Shown here piece after piece: positions 50,277-59,000 of a stretch of 64,000 nt of DNA. Below the pieces are notes generated by a model that saw only the letters and a program-made list of their open reading frames with translations, ran no database searches and was not told the origin of the DNA. Where the stretch lies: NCBI RefSeq assembly GCF_006717095.1, contig NZ_VFQE01000001.1, positions 2,232,001-2,296,000 on the forward strand. Reading direction: 5' to 3'. Made by a program: the position numbers and the translations under genes. Origin of the DNA: Blastococcus colisei. Lineage in GTDB: Bacteria; Actinomycetota; Actinomycetes; Mycobacteriales; Geodermatophilaceae. How positions within the stretch are numbered: position 1 is the first letter of the stretch; each line of letters starts with the position of its first letter.

Positions 50277-50471
50277 ATGGACGTGATCAGCGTGGGGAAG
50301 GCCGGCCTGCAAGGCTGGCGCGGAAAGGTGGCGGACGCCGTGGCGGGGCCGGTGGCCCGCCGCGCGGGTGTGGCCGACGACCAGGTGCGCGCCGCGGTCG
50401 GGGCGCTCTTCTTCGTCCTCTCGGTGCTCTACGTCGCCGGCGCGGTCAAGCGCCTGGCGAGCGCGCGCTGA
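50277..50471 (+). CDS. Small single-pass membrane protein
   Basis: 64 residues from ATG 50277. An amphipathic N-terminal half (VGKAGLQGWRGKVADAVAGPVARRAGVADDQVRAA) leads into a hydrophobic helix (VGALFFVLSVLYVAGAV) and a basic end KRLASAR. No family is recognised. It lies between the lipoprotein esterase and the next hydrolase on the same strand, with 53 and 23 bp gaps, so it may be co-transcribed. Coding status is supported by the clean composition and position. Confidence 0.65.
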   Translation: MDVISVGKAGLQGWRGKVADAVAGPVARRAGVADDQVRAAVGALFFVLSVLYVAGAVKRLASAR

Positions 50472-50494
50472 GCTCCGGCGGGGTACCGGGCGCG

Positions 50495-51358
50495 ATGGAG
50501 GAACGTCGGGAGGGCAGCATCCGGCTCCGCGACGGCCGGACGCTGACCTACGCCGAATGGGGTGACCCGGACGGCCGCCCCGTGCTCGGCTGCCACGGGT
50601 CGCCGAGCTCCCGGCTGGAGCGGCACGTCGAGGATCCCGACGCCTACCGGCGGTGGGGGGTGCGCCTCGTCGTCCCCGACCGACCCGGCTTCGGCCGGTC
50701 GGATCCGCAGCCCGGCCGGCGGGTGATGGACTGGCCGGACGACGTCCGCGCGCTGGTGGACCACCTGGGGATCGACCGGTTCGCCGTCCTCAGCCTGTCC
50801 GGTGGCGCCGCCTACGCGCTGGCCTGCGCCCACGTGCTCGGGGACCGGGTGAGCGGCGTCGGTGTACTGGGCGGCGCCCCACCGCCGGACGTTCCCTGGC
50901 CGTGGCCCCGCTGGGTGCCCGAGCGGGTCCGGTCGGCCGCGCACCGGCCGACTCGGGCGGCGGCGCTGCTCCAGCCGGTGTTCGCGCCGATCGCCCTGCG
51001 GCCGGCGACGATCCCGCGGTACCTCCAGGTGCGGCTGAACCCCGCCGACCGCCGGGTGATCGGCCGGCCGGCCGTCCGGCGGATCCTGTCCGAGACCTTC
51101 ACCGAGGGACTGCGGAACGGGGCGGGTGCGCTGGCCGAGGACCGTGCGCTGCTGTTCCGGCCGTGGGGTTTCCCGTTGTCCGCGGTGCGGCAGCGCGTCC
51201 ATGTCTGGCACGGGACGCAGGACTGGCAGGTGCCGGTCTCGCTCGGCCAGGTGCTCGTCGCGATGCTGCCGCACTGCACGGCGCACTGGTTCCCCGGCGA
51301 AGGTCACTTCCTCGTGTTCGACCACGCCGAGGAGATCTACGCGGCCCTACGTCCCTGA
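50495..51358 (+). CDS. Alpha/beta fold hydrolase
   Basis: 287 residues from ATG 50495. GRTLTYAEWGDPDGRPVLGCHGSPSSRLERH (oxyanion HG), VVPDRPGFGRSDP, the nucleophile elbow LSLSGGAAYALACAHV (Ser in SLSGG), VHVWHGTQDWQVPV (Asp) and FPGEGHFLVFDH (His) give a complete catalytic triad. No signal peptide. It resembles proteins annotated as TAP/epoxide-hydrolase-like, but the substrate is unknown. The start follows the small membrane protein by 23 bp. Confidence 0.88.
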   Translation: MEERREGSIRLRDGRTLTYAEWGDPDGRPVLGCHGSPSSRLERHVEDPDAYRRWGVRLVVPDRPGFGRSDPQPGRRVMDWPDDVRALVDHLGIDRFAVLSLSGGAAYALACAHVLGDRVSGVGVLGGAPPPDVPWPWPRWVPERVRSAAHRPTRAAALLQPVFAPIALRPATIPRYLQVRLNPADRRVIGRPAVRRILSETFTEGLRNGAGALAEDRALLFRPWGFPLSAVRQRVHVWHGTQDWQVPVSLGQVLVAMLPHCTAHWFPGEGHFLVFDHAEEIYAALRP

Positions 51359-51434
51359 CCGGCAGGTTCCCGACCACGGGCGGGCCAGATGTGCTTGGCT
51401 GACGGCCGCCCGCAGCCGGCCCGAAGGGAACCCG

Positions 51435-52211
51435 ATGTCCGTCCTCTCCAGCTTCGCCGAGGCGCTGTCCACCGGAGGCGTCGAGGTGGTGGACCTGACG
51501 GCGCCGCTGTCGTCGGACACGCCCGTGATCGCCCTGCCGGAGCAGTTCGCGCAGACCGCTCCCTTCCGGTTGGAGGAGCTCAGCCGCTACGACGACCGGG
51601 GCCCGGCCTGGTACTGGAACAACTTCCGCACCGGCGAGCACACCGGAACCCACTTCGACGCCCCCAACCACTGGGTCACCGGACGGGACGGGGACGACGT
51701 CGCGTCGGTGCCGCCCCGGCGGTTCATCGCGCCGGCCGTCGTCCTGGACTTCTCCGCCCAGGCCGCCGCGGACCCCGACTTCCTGCTGGAGGTCGAGCAC
51801 GTCCGCGCGTGGGAGGCCGAGCACGGCCCGCTGCCCGACGGCGGCTGGCTGCTGTTCCGCACCGGGTGGGCCGCGCGGTCGGCGTCGCAGCAGGAGTTCC
51901 TGAACGCCGACGAGAACGGCCCGCACACACCGGGACTGTCTCCGGCCTGCGCCCGCTGGCTGGCCGAGGAGACGCCGGTCATCGGGCTCGGGGTGGAGAC
52001 CGTCGGCACCGACGCCGGCACGGCGCACTCCTTCGACCCGCCGTTCCCGTGCCACGCCGCGCTGATGGGCAGCGGGAAGTACGGGCTCACCCAGCTGCAG
52101 AACCTCGACCGGCTGCCCACGACCGGCGCGCTCGTCGTCGCGGCCCCGCTGCCGATCGTGTCCGGCTCCGGCTCGCCGCTGCGGGTGGTGGCCCTGGTCG
52201 AGCGGGGATGA
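51435..52211 (+). CDS. Cyclase family protein, kynurenine formamidase-like
   Basis: 258 residues from ATG 51435. The metal-binding motif HTGTHFDAPNHW (H69-W80) is the HxGTHxDxPxH signature of the cyclase/KynB family; FRTGWA and GLGVETVGTDAGTAH also fit. KynB members hydrolyse N-formylkynurenine on the route from tryptophan to anthranilate, others act on isatin or polyketides. The neighbouring aminobenzoate cluster makes the kynurenine reading attractive but unproven. The stop overlaps the next start (ATGA), so it is translated with the ThDP enzyme. Confidence 0.85.
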   Translation: MSVLSSFAEALSTGGVEVVDLTAPLSSDTPVIALPEQFAQTAPFRLEELSRYDDRGPAWYWNNFRTGEHTGTHFDAPNHWVTGRDGDDVASVPPRRFIAPAVVLDFSAQAAADPDFLLEVEHVRAWEAEHGPLPDGGWLLFRTGWAARSASQQEFLNADENGPHTPGLSPACARWLAEETPVIGLGVETVGTDAGTAHSFDPPFPCHAALMGSGKYGLTQLQNLDRLPTTGALVVAAPLPIVSGSGSPLRVVALVERG

Positions 52212-53854
52212 GCGGAGCGCGGACGACGGTCGCCGAGACCGTCGGCGAGGTACTGGTCCGCTCCGGGATCGACGCCGTCTTCGGGGTCGTGGGCTCGGGC
52301 AACTTCGCCGTGACCAACGCGATGGTCGCCTCCGGCGCCCGGTACGTGCCCGCCCGGCACGAGGGCGGGGCGGCCACGATGGCCGACGCCTACGCCCGCA
52401 TGTCCGGGGGTGTGGCGGCGTTGAGCGTCCACCAGGGCTGCGGCCTGACCAATGCGCTGACCGGCATCACCGAGGCGGCGAAGAGCCGGACCCCGCTGGT
52501 GGTCGTGACCGCGGAGGCCACCTCCCGCCGGTCCAACTTCTTCGTCGACCAGCAGGCGCTCGCCGCGGCCGTCGGCGCCGTGCCGATGCGGGTGGAGGCC
52601 GCGGAACAGGCGGCGGAGGTCGCGGCGGGGGCGGTGGCCACCGCCCGGGACGACCGGCGGGTCGTCGTCCTCAACCTCCCGCTGGACGTGCAGGCGCAGC
52701 CCGCCTCCCCGGGCGACCCGGGACCGGCTCCGGCGCGACCGTCGGCCGCCGCCCTGCCCGACGACGTCGAGCGGCTGGCAGACGCGCTGCGGCGGGCACG
52801 GCGCCCGGTGTTCGTGGCCGGGCGGGGCGCCCGGGGAGCCGGCTCCCGCGCCGCGCTCGAGGGGCTCGCCGACCGGTGCGGTGCCCTGCTGGCGACGTCC
52901 GCGGTCGCCAAGGGGCTGTTCCGCGGCAGCCCGTGGGACCTCGACGTGTCCGGCGGTTTCGCCACCCCGCTGGCCGCGGAGCTCATCTCCGGGGCCGACC
53001 TGATCGTCGGCTGGGGGTGCGCCCTGAACATGTGGACGATGCGCCACGGGAAGCTGATCGCCGACGACGCCGTCGTCGTGCAGGTGGACAGCGACGCCGA
53101 CGCGATCGGCGCCCAGCGCACCGTGACCTTCGGGGTCGTGGGCGATGTGCGTGCCGTCGCCCGGGCGACGGCCACCGTCCTCGCGGCGGACGCGCCCGGA
53201 TACCGGACGGCGGAGGTGCGGGCCGCCCTCGCGGCGCGGCGACGCTGGCGGGACGAGCCGTTCGACGACGGCGGGGGAGCGGGCCTGGTCGACCCGCGGG
53301 CGCTCACCATCGCGCTGGACGACCTGCTGCCGGCCGAGCGCATCGTCGCCGTGGACTCCGGCAACTTCATGGGCTACCCGAGCATGTTCCTCGACGTCCC
53401 CGACGAGTTCGGGTTCTGCTTCACGCAGGCGTTCCAGTCGGTCGGGCTGGGGCTGGCGACCGCCATCGGCGCCGCCGTCGCCCGGCCCGACCGCCTGCCG
53501 GTCGCCGCCCTGGGCGACGGCGGCGCGCTCATGGGCGCCTCCGAACTGGAGACGGTCGTGCGCCTCGGCCTGCCGATGGTCGTCGTCGTGTACGACGACG
53601 CCGCCTACGGTGCCGAGGTGCACCACTTCGGGCCGGGCGGGCACCCGCTGGACACCGTCCGGTTCCCCGAGACCGACTTCGCCGCGATCGCCCGGGGCCT
53701 CGGCTTCGAGGCGGTCACCGTGCGGGCCGTCGCCGACCTCGACCCCGTGCGGCAGTGGCTGGCCGGCCCGCGGTCCGCGCCGTTGCTCGTCGACGCCAAG
53801 GTGACCCGCGACCAGCCGTCCTGGTGGCTGGAGGAGGCCTTCCGCGGGCACTGA
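52208..53854 (+). CDS. Thiamine diphosphate-dependent enzyme, acetolactate synthase-like
   Basis: 548 residues from ATG 52208. Pyrimidine domain with the activating glutamate in PARHEGGAATMADAYARMSGG (Glu52), a central domain (ADALRRARRPVFVAGRGARGAGSRAAL) and the PP domain with the diphosphate motif LGDGGALMGASELETVVRLGLPMVVVVYDDAAYG near residue 437. The missing FAD-type features and short central domain suggest a decarboxylase or carboligase rather than housekeeping acetolactate synthase. It overlaps the cyclase gene by four bases, so the two should act on linked substrates. The reaction is not identifiable from sequence. Confidence 0.87.
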   Translation: MSGARTTVAETVGEVLVRSGIDAVFGVVGSGNFAVTNAMVASGARYVPARHEGGAATMADAYARMSGGVAALSVHQGCGLTNALTGITEAAKSRTPLVVVTAEATSRRSNFFVDQQALAAAVGAVPMRVEAAEQAAEVAAGAVATARDDRRVVVLNLPLDVQAQPASPGDPGPAPARPSAAALPDDVERLADALRRARRPVFVAGRGARGAGSRAALEGLADRCGALLATSAVAKGLFRGSPWDLDVSGGFATPLAAELISGADLIVGWGCALNMWTMRHGKLIADDAVVVQVDSDADAIGAQRTVTFGVVGDVRAVARATATVLAADAPGYRTAEVRAALAARRRWRDEPFDDGGGAGLVDPRALTIALDDLLPAERIVAVDSGNFMGYPSMFLDVPDEFGFCFTQAFQSVGLGLATAIGAAVARPDRLPVAALGDGGALMGASELETVVRLGLPMVVVVYDDAAYGAEVHHFGPGGHPLDTVRFPETDFAAIARGLGFEAVTVRAVADLDPVRQWLAGPRSAPLLVDAKVTRDQPSWWLEEAFRGH

Positions 53855-53887
53855 CGCGCGAGTGCACCGGAGCCGCCTGCTGCCCGG

Positions 53888-54643
53888 TCAGACCGGGGAA
53901 CGGGAACCGGCCGCCGCCGGAACGTCCTCCTCCGCCTCCTCCGACGGGGGCTGGGCGACCGTGTTGTCGCTGAAGGCCGCGCCTGCGCCGCCCTCGCGCG
54001 CGGACCGTTGCGCCGGTGGCGGGGGTGGCCCCTGCGGCAGCGCGGCGGGATCGGCCCGGCCCCACTCGTTCTCGACGTCGCTGAGCAGCGCCTCCAGGTA
54101 GGAGCGCAACTGCACCCGGCAGGCCTGGCCGAAGGCCTTGAGGTAGGCGACCTGCTCCTCGAGCTCCTCGACGCTCCGCTGCGGGGCGTCCGCGCCCATC
54201 GGGGCCGGGCCGGTCATCTTCGCCGCCGCCTCCTGGGCCGCCTGGATGATCGCCCCCGCGTTCTCGCGAGCCTCGCGAACCCGCTCCTCGTACTCGGCGC
54301 GGGCCTCGCTGGTCATCTGGCGGCTGAACTCCTCGGCCTCGGCCACGTAGTTGTCGGCTGTCTGCTGGGCGCTGGCGAGGATCCGGACGGCCTGCTCGCT
54401 GGGGGGCGCCGGCGCCACGGTCTCCTCCACCTGGGACTGCAGAGCACGGAGCCGGTCGCGCAGCTCCGCCTTCTCGGCGATGTGCCGGCCCAGCTCCTCG
54501 GCGAGGCGGTGCAGGAGCCGGTCGACCTCGCTGTCGGCGTAGCCCGGGTGCAGCATCGAGGCCCGGGTGAACCGGACGTTGTGCAGGTCGGCGGGCGTGA
54601 TGCCTCGGTCGCCGTTCGCGGACCCGTGCGCTGTGCTGCTCAT
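53888..54643 (-). CDS. DivIVA domain coiled-coil protein
   Basis: 251 residues from ATG 54643. The N-terminal DivIVA segment (ITPADLHNVRFTRASMLHPGYADSEVDRLLHRLAEELGRHIAEKAELRDRLRALQSQVE, about 15-73) is followed by a long helical coiled coil (AVRILASAQQTADNYVAEAEEFSRQMTSEARAEYEERVREARENAGAIIQAAQEAA) and a Pro/Ala-rich tail. In actinobacteria DivIVA/Wag31 proteins recruit the polar growth machinery; this is a shorter paralogue outside the division cluster. Its start overlaps the globin-reductase stop (ATGA). A division role is inferred from the family, but the gene context is oxidative metabolism. Confidence 0.85.
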   Translation of the reverse strand: MSSTAHGSANGDRGITPADLHNVRFTRASMLHPGYADSEVDRLLHRLAEELGRHIAEKAELRDRLRALQSQVEETVAPAPPSEQAVRILASAQQTADNYVAEAEEFSRQMTSEARAEYEERVREARENAGAIIQAAQEAAAKMTGPAPMGADAPQRSVEELEEQVAYLKAFGQACRVQLRSYLEALLSDVENEWGRADPAALPQGPPPPPAQRSAREGGAGAAFSDNTVAQPPSEEAEEDVPAAAGSRSPV

Positions 54644-55779
54644 TCGGTCACCTCTCCGTCAACACTGGGCCCCGGTCGGCTGGGGGCGAAGACCTCGCTC
54701 GAGATCCGTCGTGGTGGAACGCCGTGCTGCGTCAGCCGTCCGACGGTGTCCTCGACCATCGCGGCGGGTCCGGCGACGCAGACCTCGCGGCTGTTCCACG
54801 GGCCGTGCCGCAGGACCACGTCACCGACGTCCCCGTTCTCCAGGGACGACACCTTGTCCTCGGAGACGGCGTAGGTGACGGTCAGCCACGAATTCTCCTC
54901 CTGCAGCCGGTCGAGGTCGGCCCGGTCGTAGATCTGGTCCTCGGTACGGAAGCCGGCGAACAGGTCCACCCTCCGGGCGGGGCCGTGCCGCGCCACCTGG
55001 TCGATGATCGCCTTGAGCGGGGCCAGGCCCAGGCCACCGGCCACCAGCAGGAGGTCGCGGTCGGCCTCGGGGTCGAGTGCCAGGTGGCCCATGGGCGGCC
55101 CCAGGCGCAGCACGTCGCCGACGCCCACCCGGCGCACGAGCGCGGAGCTCACCGGCCCGCCGTCCCGGGACTTGACGTGCAGCTCGAGGACGCCGTCCGG
55201 CCGCGGCGCGTTGGCGGGGGAGTAGTAGCGCCACAGCCGGGGCCGCAGATCCGACTCGAGCGACACCGACTGACCGGGGAGGTAGTCGTAGCGCGCCCGC
55301 GGCCGGACCCGGAGGACGGCGACGTCGATGGTGCGCCGCTCGTGCCCCACCACGTCGGCGTCCCACCAGGCGGGCTGCTCGGCCGCCTCGTCGGCGGCGG
55401 CGATCATGACCTCGGCGACGAGGGTGTACGCCTCGCTCCAGTCCTTGGCGAGCTCCGGGCTCCACTCCTCGTCGAAGTGCTCGAGCGTCGCCAGCAGGCT
55501 GGCCCCGGCGGCCGGGTAGTGCGCCGCCAGGGTCCCGAACTTGCGGTGGTCGCGGCCCAGCTGCTGGAGGATCGGGACCAGTGAGTCCAGGTCGTCGACG
55601 CGCGTGACGACCTCGCCCAGGGCGGTGAAGAACCGGTCGCGCTGGTGGGCCATCGAGACGGGGAACATCGCCCGCGTCTCGGGATGGCTCAGGAACAAGT
55701 GCGAATAGAAGTACAGCGGGGCCTCGTCGCCGGTGGCCGCGGCCTTCGCGAAGTTGGCCCGCATCGCGGGGATGTCCAC
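54640..55779 (-). CDS. Globin domain FAD/NAD reductase (type II flavohemoglobin-like)
   Basis: 379 residues from GTG 55779, five bases after GGAGG. Globin domain about 1-130 with FYSHLFLSHPETRAMFPVSM and the proximal His in LGRDHRKFGTLAAHYPAAGASLLATLEHF. A reductase half follows: RLWRYYSPANAPRPDG (FAD), GPPMGHLALDPEADRDLLLVAGGLGLAPLKAIIDQ (NAD) and VCVAGPAAMVEDTV. It differs from classic Hmp in the FAD loop and lacks the Hmp-type GLYSARG stretch, so it resembles actinobacterial type II flavohemoglobins whose role is not NO dioxygenation for certain. It precedes DivIVA and follows hmp by 74 bp. Confidence 0.85.
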   Translation of the reverse strand: MDIPAMRANFAKAAATGDEAPLYFYSHLFLSHPETRAMFPVSMAHQRDRFFTALGEVVTRVDDLDSLVPILQQLGRDHRKFGTLAAHYPAAGASLLATLEHFDEEWSPELAKDWSEAYTLVAEVMIAAADEAAEQPAWWDADVVGHERRTIDVAVLRVRPRARYDYLPGQSVSLESDLRPRLWRYYSPANAPRPDGVLELHVKSRDGGPVSSALVRRVGVGDVLRLGPPMGHLALDPEADRDLLLVAGGLGLAPLKAIIDQVARHGPARRVDLFAGFRTEDQIYDRADLDRLQEENSWLTVTYAVSEDKVSSLENGDVGDVVLRHGPWNSREVCVAGPAAMVEDTVGRLTQHGVPPRRISSEVFAPSRPGPSVDGEVTE

Positions 55780-55853
55780 GCGCGCCTCCTCAGGGGGTGG
55801 GCGCCCGGCCCGCCACGCGCCTCGGGGGCGCGGGGACCGGACGATGTGGGGGC

Positions 55854-57104
55854 TCAGGCGCTGTGGCGCCCGCTCCGCTCGGAGGCGCCGGGTGTCTCCT
55901 CCGTCGCCAGGTCGGCCTGCCAGAGGTCGGGCCCGAACACCTCGTACTGGATGTCGCGGGCCGGCACGCCACGGTCGAGAAGGGCACTGCGCACCGCCTG
56001 CATGAAGGGCAGCGGGCCGCAGAGGTAGTAGCCGGCGTCGTCGGGCAGCTTGACGTCGTCGAGGTCCATCTGCCCGCTGTGGATCTCGGCGGGCAGGGTG
56101 CTCTCCCCGCCGCGCTCGAACCAGACGTGCGCCGACGCGCCCGGCAGGTACCGGACGTCCTCGAGCACCTGGTCGCGCAGCGCGAAAGAGGCCTCGTCGG
56201 CGTCGGCGTGCAGGAGCGTGATCGGCAGGTGCGACCCGGCTGCCGCCAGGTGGGAGAGCATGCCGGCCATCGGGGTGACGCCGATGCCGGCGCTGGCGAA
56301 CACGACCGGCCGGGAGTCGTCGAGGACGACGTCGCCGAACGGCAGCGACATCGTCAGCCGGTCGCCGACCTGCACGCGGTCGCAGAGGTAGTTGGAGACC
56401 TCGCCGTCGGGTGTGCCGCTCCCGTGGACCCGCTTGACCGAGAACTGGCGGTGCTCGCCGTCGTCGGCCTTCGTGAGGCTGTACTGGCGCGGCTGGCGCA
56501 CGCCGTCGGGCATCGGCACCTGCACGGTCACGTACTGACCGGGCAGCGAGGTCTTCACCAGGCGGTCGTCGGTCCTGCGCATCCGGAAGGTGACGACGTC
56601 CTCGGTCTCCTGCACCTTCTCGGCGACCTCCCACTCGCGCCACACGGTCTCCGGCCGCACCCCCCGGGCGCTGTAGAGGCCCCGTTCCTGGTTGATGAGC
56701 GCGTAGGCCATCAGCCAGTAGACCTCGTCCCACGCCGCCGCCACCTCGGGCGTCACGGCATCGCCGAGCACGTCGGCGATCGCCCAGAACAGATTGTCGT
56801 GGACGACGTCGTACTGGGCCGGGGTGATGCCGAGCGAGGCGTGCTTGTGGGCGATGCGCGAGAGCAGGTGCTCGGGGAGCTGCTCGGGCACCTTCACCAG
56901 GGAGGTCGCGAAGACCGCCACCGAGCCGGCGAGGGCCATCTGCTGGGTCTTCTCCGCCTGGTTGCCGCGGTTGAAGACGCCGTCGACCAGTTCCGGATGC
57001 TCACCGAAGAGATGCGCGTAGAAGCGGGTGGCGATCTCCTCGATGTTGTCGGCGACCACCGGGAGCGTCGCCTCGATCACGGGACGGGATCGGTCAGAGA
57101 GCAC
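55854..57104 (-). CDS. hmp: Flavohemoprotein, nitric oxide dioxygenase
   Basis: 416 residues from GTG 57104 with AAGGAGG upstream. Globin domain about 1-135: FYAHLFGEHPELVDGVFNRGNQAEKTQQMALAGSVAVFA and the proximal His in RIAHKHASLGI. FAD domain with VRQPRQYSLTKADDG, and NAD domain with VVFASAGIGVTPMAGMLSHLA and GYYLCGPLPFMQAV. The length and order match bacterial Hmp, which converts NO with O2 and NAD(P)H to nitrate. No regulator such as NsrR is adjacent. It heads a probable operon with the second globin-reductase and DivIVA. Confidence 0.95.
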   Translation of the reverse strand: MLSDRSRPVIEATLPVVADNIEEIATRFYAHLFGEHPELVDGVFNRGNQAEKTQQMALAGSVAVFATSLVKVPEQLPEHLLSRIAHKHASLGITPAQYDVVHDNLFWAIADVLGDAVTPEVAAAWDEVYWLMAYALINQERGLYSARGVRPETVWREWEVAEKVQETEDVVTFRMRRTDDRLVKTSLPGQYVTVQVPMPDGVRQPRQYSLTKADDGEHRQFSVKRVHGSGTPDGEVSNYLCDRVQVGDRLTMSLPFGDVVLDDSRPVVFASAGIGVTPMAGMLSHLAAAGSHLPITLLHADADEASFALRDQVLEDVRYLPGASAHVWFERGGESTLPAEIHSGQMDLDDVKLPDDAGYYLCGPLPFMQAVRSALLDRGVPARDIQYEVFGPDLWQADLATEETPGASERSGRHSA

Positions 57105-57209
57105 GTGTCCTCCTTGCCAGTCGACTAGCCCCCCGCTGGCGCGGTCACGTTCCGCTCGTCGTCGGCTACCCGTTCATGCGGATCTGAGACGTGCGGATTC
57201 CAGCCGGGC

Positions 57210-58013
57210 GTGTCGCAGCCCAGGAGGACCGCTCCGGATTGGGGCAGGCTGGTCGGTGTGGATGCCAGGGGGACGGCGCCGGTCGGAGCGCTGCCGAACG
57301 TCGTGATCATCGGTGCGATGAAGTGCGGGACCACCTCCCTGCACCGCTACCTCGACCTGCATCCCGACGTCGCGATGTCCCGCCGGAAGGAGCTCAACTT
57401 CTTCGTCGGGTGCGCGGACGGGGAGCTCGACTGGGCGCGCGGGAACTGGTGGCGGGGCCCGGCCTGGTACGCCACGCAGTTCGACGCGACCGCCGCCGTC
57501 CGGGGGGAGGCCTCGCCCGGGTACACCTCGCCGTCCCATCCCGAGGTCGCCGGGCGGCTGGCGGCGCTGATCCCGGACGCCCGCCTGGTGTACGCCGTCC
57601 GCGACCCGGTGGACAGGGCGGTCTCGCAGTACTCGCACCACCGGCGGGAGGGGGCGGAGACCCGGGAGCCGGAGGAGGCCCTGCTCGATCCCGGCAGCCA
57701 GTACGTCGCCCGGGGGCGGTACCTCGAGCGGCTGAGCCCGTTCCTGTCCGCGGGCCTCGGCGACCGCGTCACCGTCGTCGCCCAGGAGCAGCTCAGGGAC
57801 CGGCCCCGGCCGACGATGCGCCGGCTGTTCTCCTGCCTCGGCATCGACGACGACTACTGGTCGCCGGCGATGGAGGAGCGGCGGAACACCGCGCCGGAGC
57901 AGCCGGGAGACCTGAGCGGCAGGGTGCGGGACCGGCTCCGCGAGGCCTTCCGGGACGACGCCCAGCGGCTGCGCGACGTCACGGGGGAGGACTTCCCGGA
58001 GTGGTCGGTCTGA
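57210..58013 (+). CDS. PAPS-dependent sulfotransferase family protein
   Basis: 267 residues from GTG 57210; GTG 57258 is an equally possible start. The 5'-phosphosulfate loop is VVIIGAMKCGTTSLHRYLDLHPDV, and the 3'-phosphate binding segment is LVYAVRDPVDRAVSQYSHH. The C-terminal VTVVAQEQLRDRPRPTMRRLFSCLGI is typical. The enzyme moves sulfuryl from PAPS to a hydroxyl of a lipid, sugar or peptide. No signal peptide is seen. It is divergent from hmp over 105 bp with no clear operator, and a hairpin covers its stop. Confidence 0.88.
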   Translation: MSQPRRTAPDWGRLVGVDARGTAPVGALPNVVIIGAMKCGTTSLHRYLDLHPDVAMSRRKELNFFVGCADGELDWARGNWWRGPAWYATQFDATAAVRGEASPGYTSPSHPEVAGRLAALIPDARLVYAVRDPVDRAVSQYSHHRREGAETREPEEALLDPGSQYVARGRYLERLSPFLSAGLGDRVTVVAQEQLRDRPRPTMRRLFSCLGIDDDYWSPAMEERRNTAPEQPGDLSGRVRDRLREAFRDDAQRLRDVTGEDFPEWSV

Positions 58014-58023
58014 CGGGCCGACC
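58003..58023 (+). terminator. Hairpin across the sulfotransferase stop
   Basis: GGTCGG (58003-58008) and CCGACC (58018-58023) pair perfectly around the stop codon. The sulfotransferase and the convergent YihY gene stops are only 21 bp apart, so this stem could stop either transcript. No U-tract. Confidence 0.35.
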
Positions 58024-58034
58024 GGCTCTTGCCC

Positions 58035-59000
58035 TCAGGGGTAGGGCGGGGTGCTGTCTGCGACGACGGCGCCCCGCTCGCCCACGGGACGGTCGGGCCC
58101 CACGGTGGAGTCGCGAACGGTCTGGCGCTCGGACTCCGCGTTCACCGCGGCGCCGACGATCACCAGGAAGACGCTGATCCAGAGCCAGAACATGCTGATC
58201 GCCACGCCGGCCAGGGAACCGTACGTCGACTCGTAGTTGCCGAGGCTCTGCACGTAGGCGAACAGTCCCAGCGACGTGGCCAGCCAGAGCAGGGTCGCGA
58301 TGATGGCGCCCCCGCTGATCCATCGCCAGCGTGCCCGTCTCCGATCGGGTGCGAACCGGTAGAGCACGGCCAGCACCGCTGCCATGAGGACGGCGAGCCC
58401 GATCCAGGTGAGCACCGGCTCGAGCGCGCGCACCGGGTCCGGCGCCGATTCCAGGAGCCGTGACAGCACGCCACCCGCGGCGATGGCGCCGCCGAGGACC
58501 AGGGCGCCGCCCAGCACGAACACCAGGGCCAGCCCCGTGCGACGCAGGAATCCCCGTGTCTCCGTCTCGTGGTAGGCCAGGGTCAGTGCGTCGATGAGGT
58601 ACGTGGCCGCGGTGGTCGCCGTCCAGAGTGCGACCACGAGGCCGGTGAGCCCCCGGAAGGTCAGGACCTGCGTGGAGGCGGTCGTGATCGTCGTCAGCTG
58701 CTCGGCGACGAGGGGTTCGAGTTCGGCGGGCAGCACGCGCGCGACGTCGGACAGCTGATCGAGCGCCTGCTCGGGGGTGTTCACGGCGCCGTAGACCGAC
58801 ACCGCGGTCACCAGCACGGGCGCGATGGAGAGCAGCGCGAAGAACGAGATGCCGGCACTGAGCACCATCAGCCGGTCGTGGAGCACGTGCCGCACCACGC
58901 GACGGAGTATTCGAGCCCAGTGCCGGACGGGGATCCGGTGCGGCGATCCGGCGTCGCTCGCCGCGCGTTCCGGCCCACGGGTCGTCGGCGTGTGAGGCAT
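58035..59000 (-). CDS. YihY/BrkB family membrane protein
   Basis: 321 residues from ATG 59000, with GGAG eight bases upstream (ATG 59027 is an alternative). Six hydrophobic segments, near residues 50-75, 110-135, 155-180, 190-215, 225-250 and 255-280. YihY signatures: LMVLSAGISFFALLSIAPVLVTAVSVYG, ALWTATTAATYLIDALTLAYHETETRGFLRRTGLAL and YGSLAGVAISMFWLWISVFLVIVGAAVNAESERQ. The family is predicted to be an inner-membrane transporter or structural protein without a settled role. It converges with the sulfotransferase. Confidence 0.9.
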   Translation of the reverse strand: MPHTPTTRGPERAASDAGSPHRIPVRHWARILRRVVRHVLHDRLMVLSAGISFFALLSIAPVLVTAVSVYGAVNTPEQALDQLSDVARVLPAELEPLVAEQLTTITTASTQVLTFRGLTGLVVALWTATTAATYLIDALTLAYHETETRGFLRRTGLALVFVLGGALVLGGAIAAGGVLSRLLESAPDPVRALEPVLTWIGLAVLMAAVLAVLYRFAPDRRRARWRWISGGAIIATLLWLATSLGLFAYVQSLGNYESTYGSLAGVAISMFWLWISVFLVIVGAAVNAESERQTVRDSTVGPDRPVGERGAVVADSTPPYP

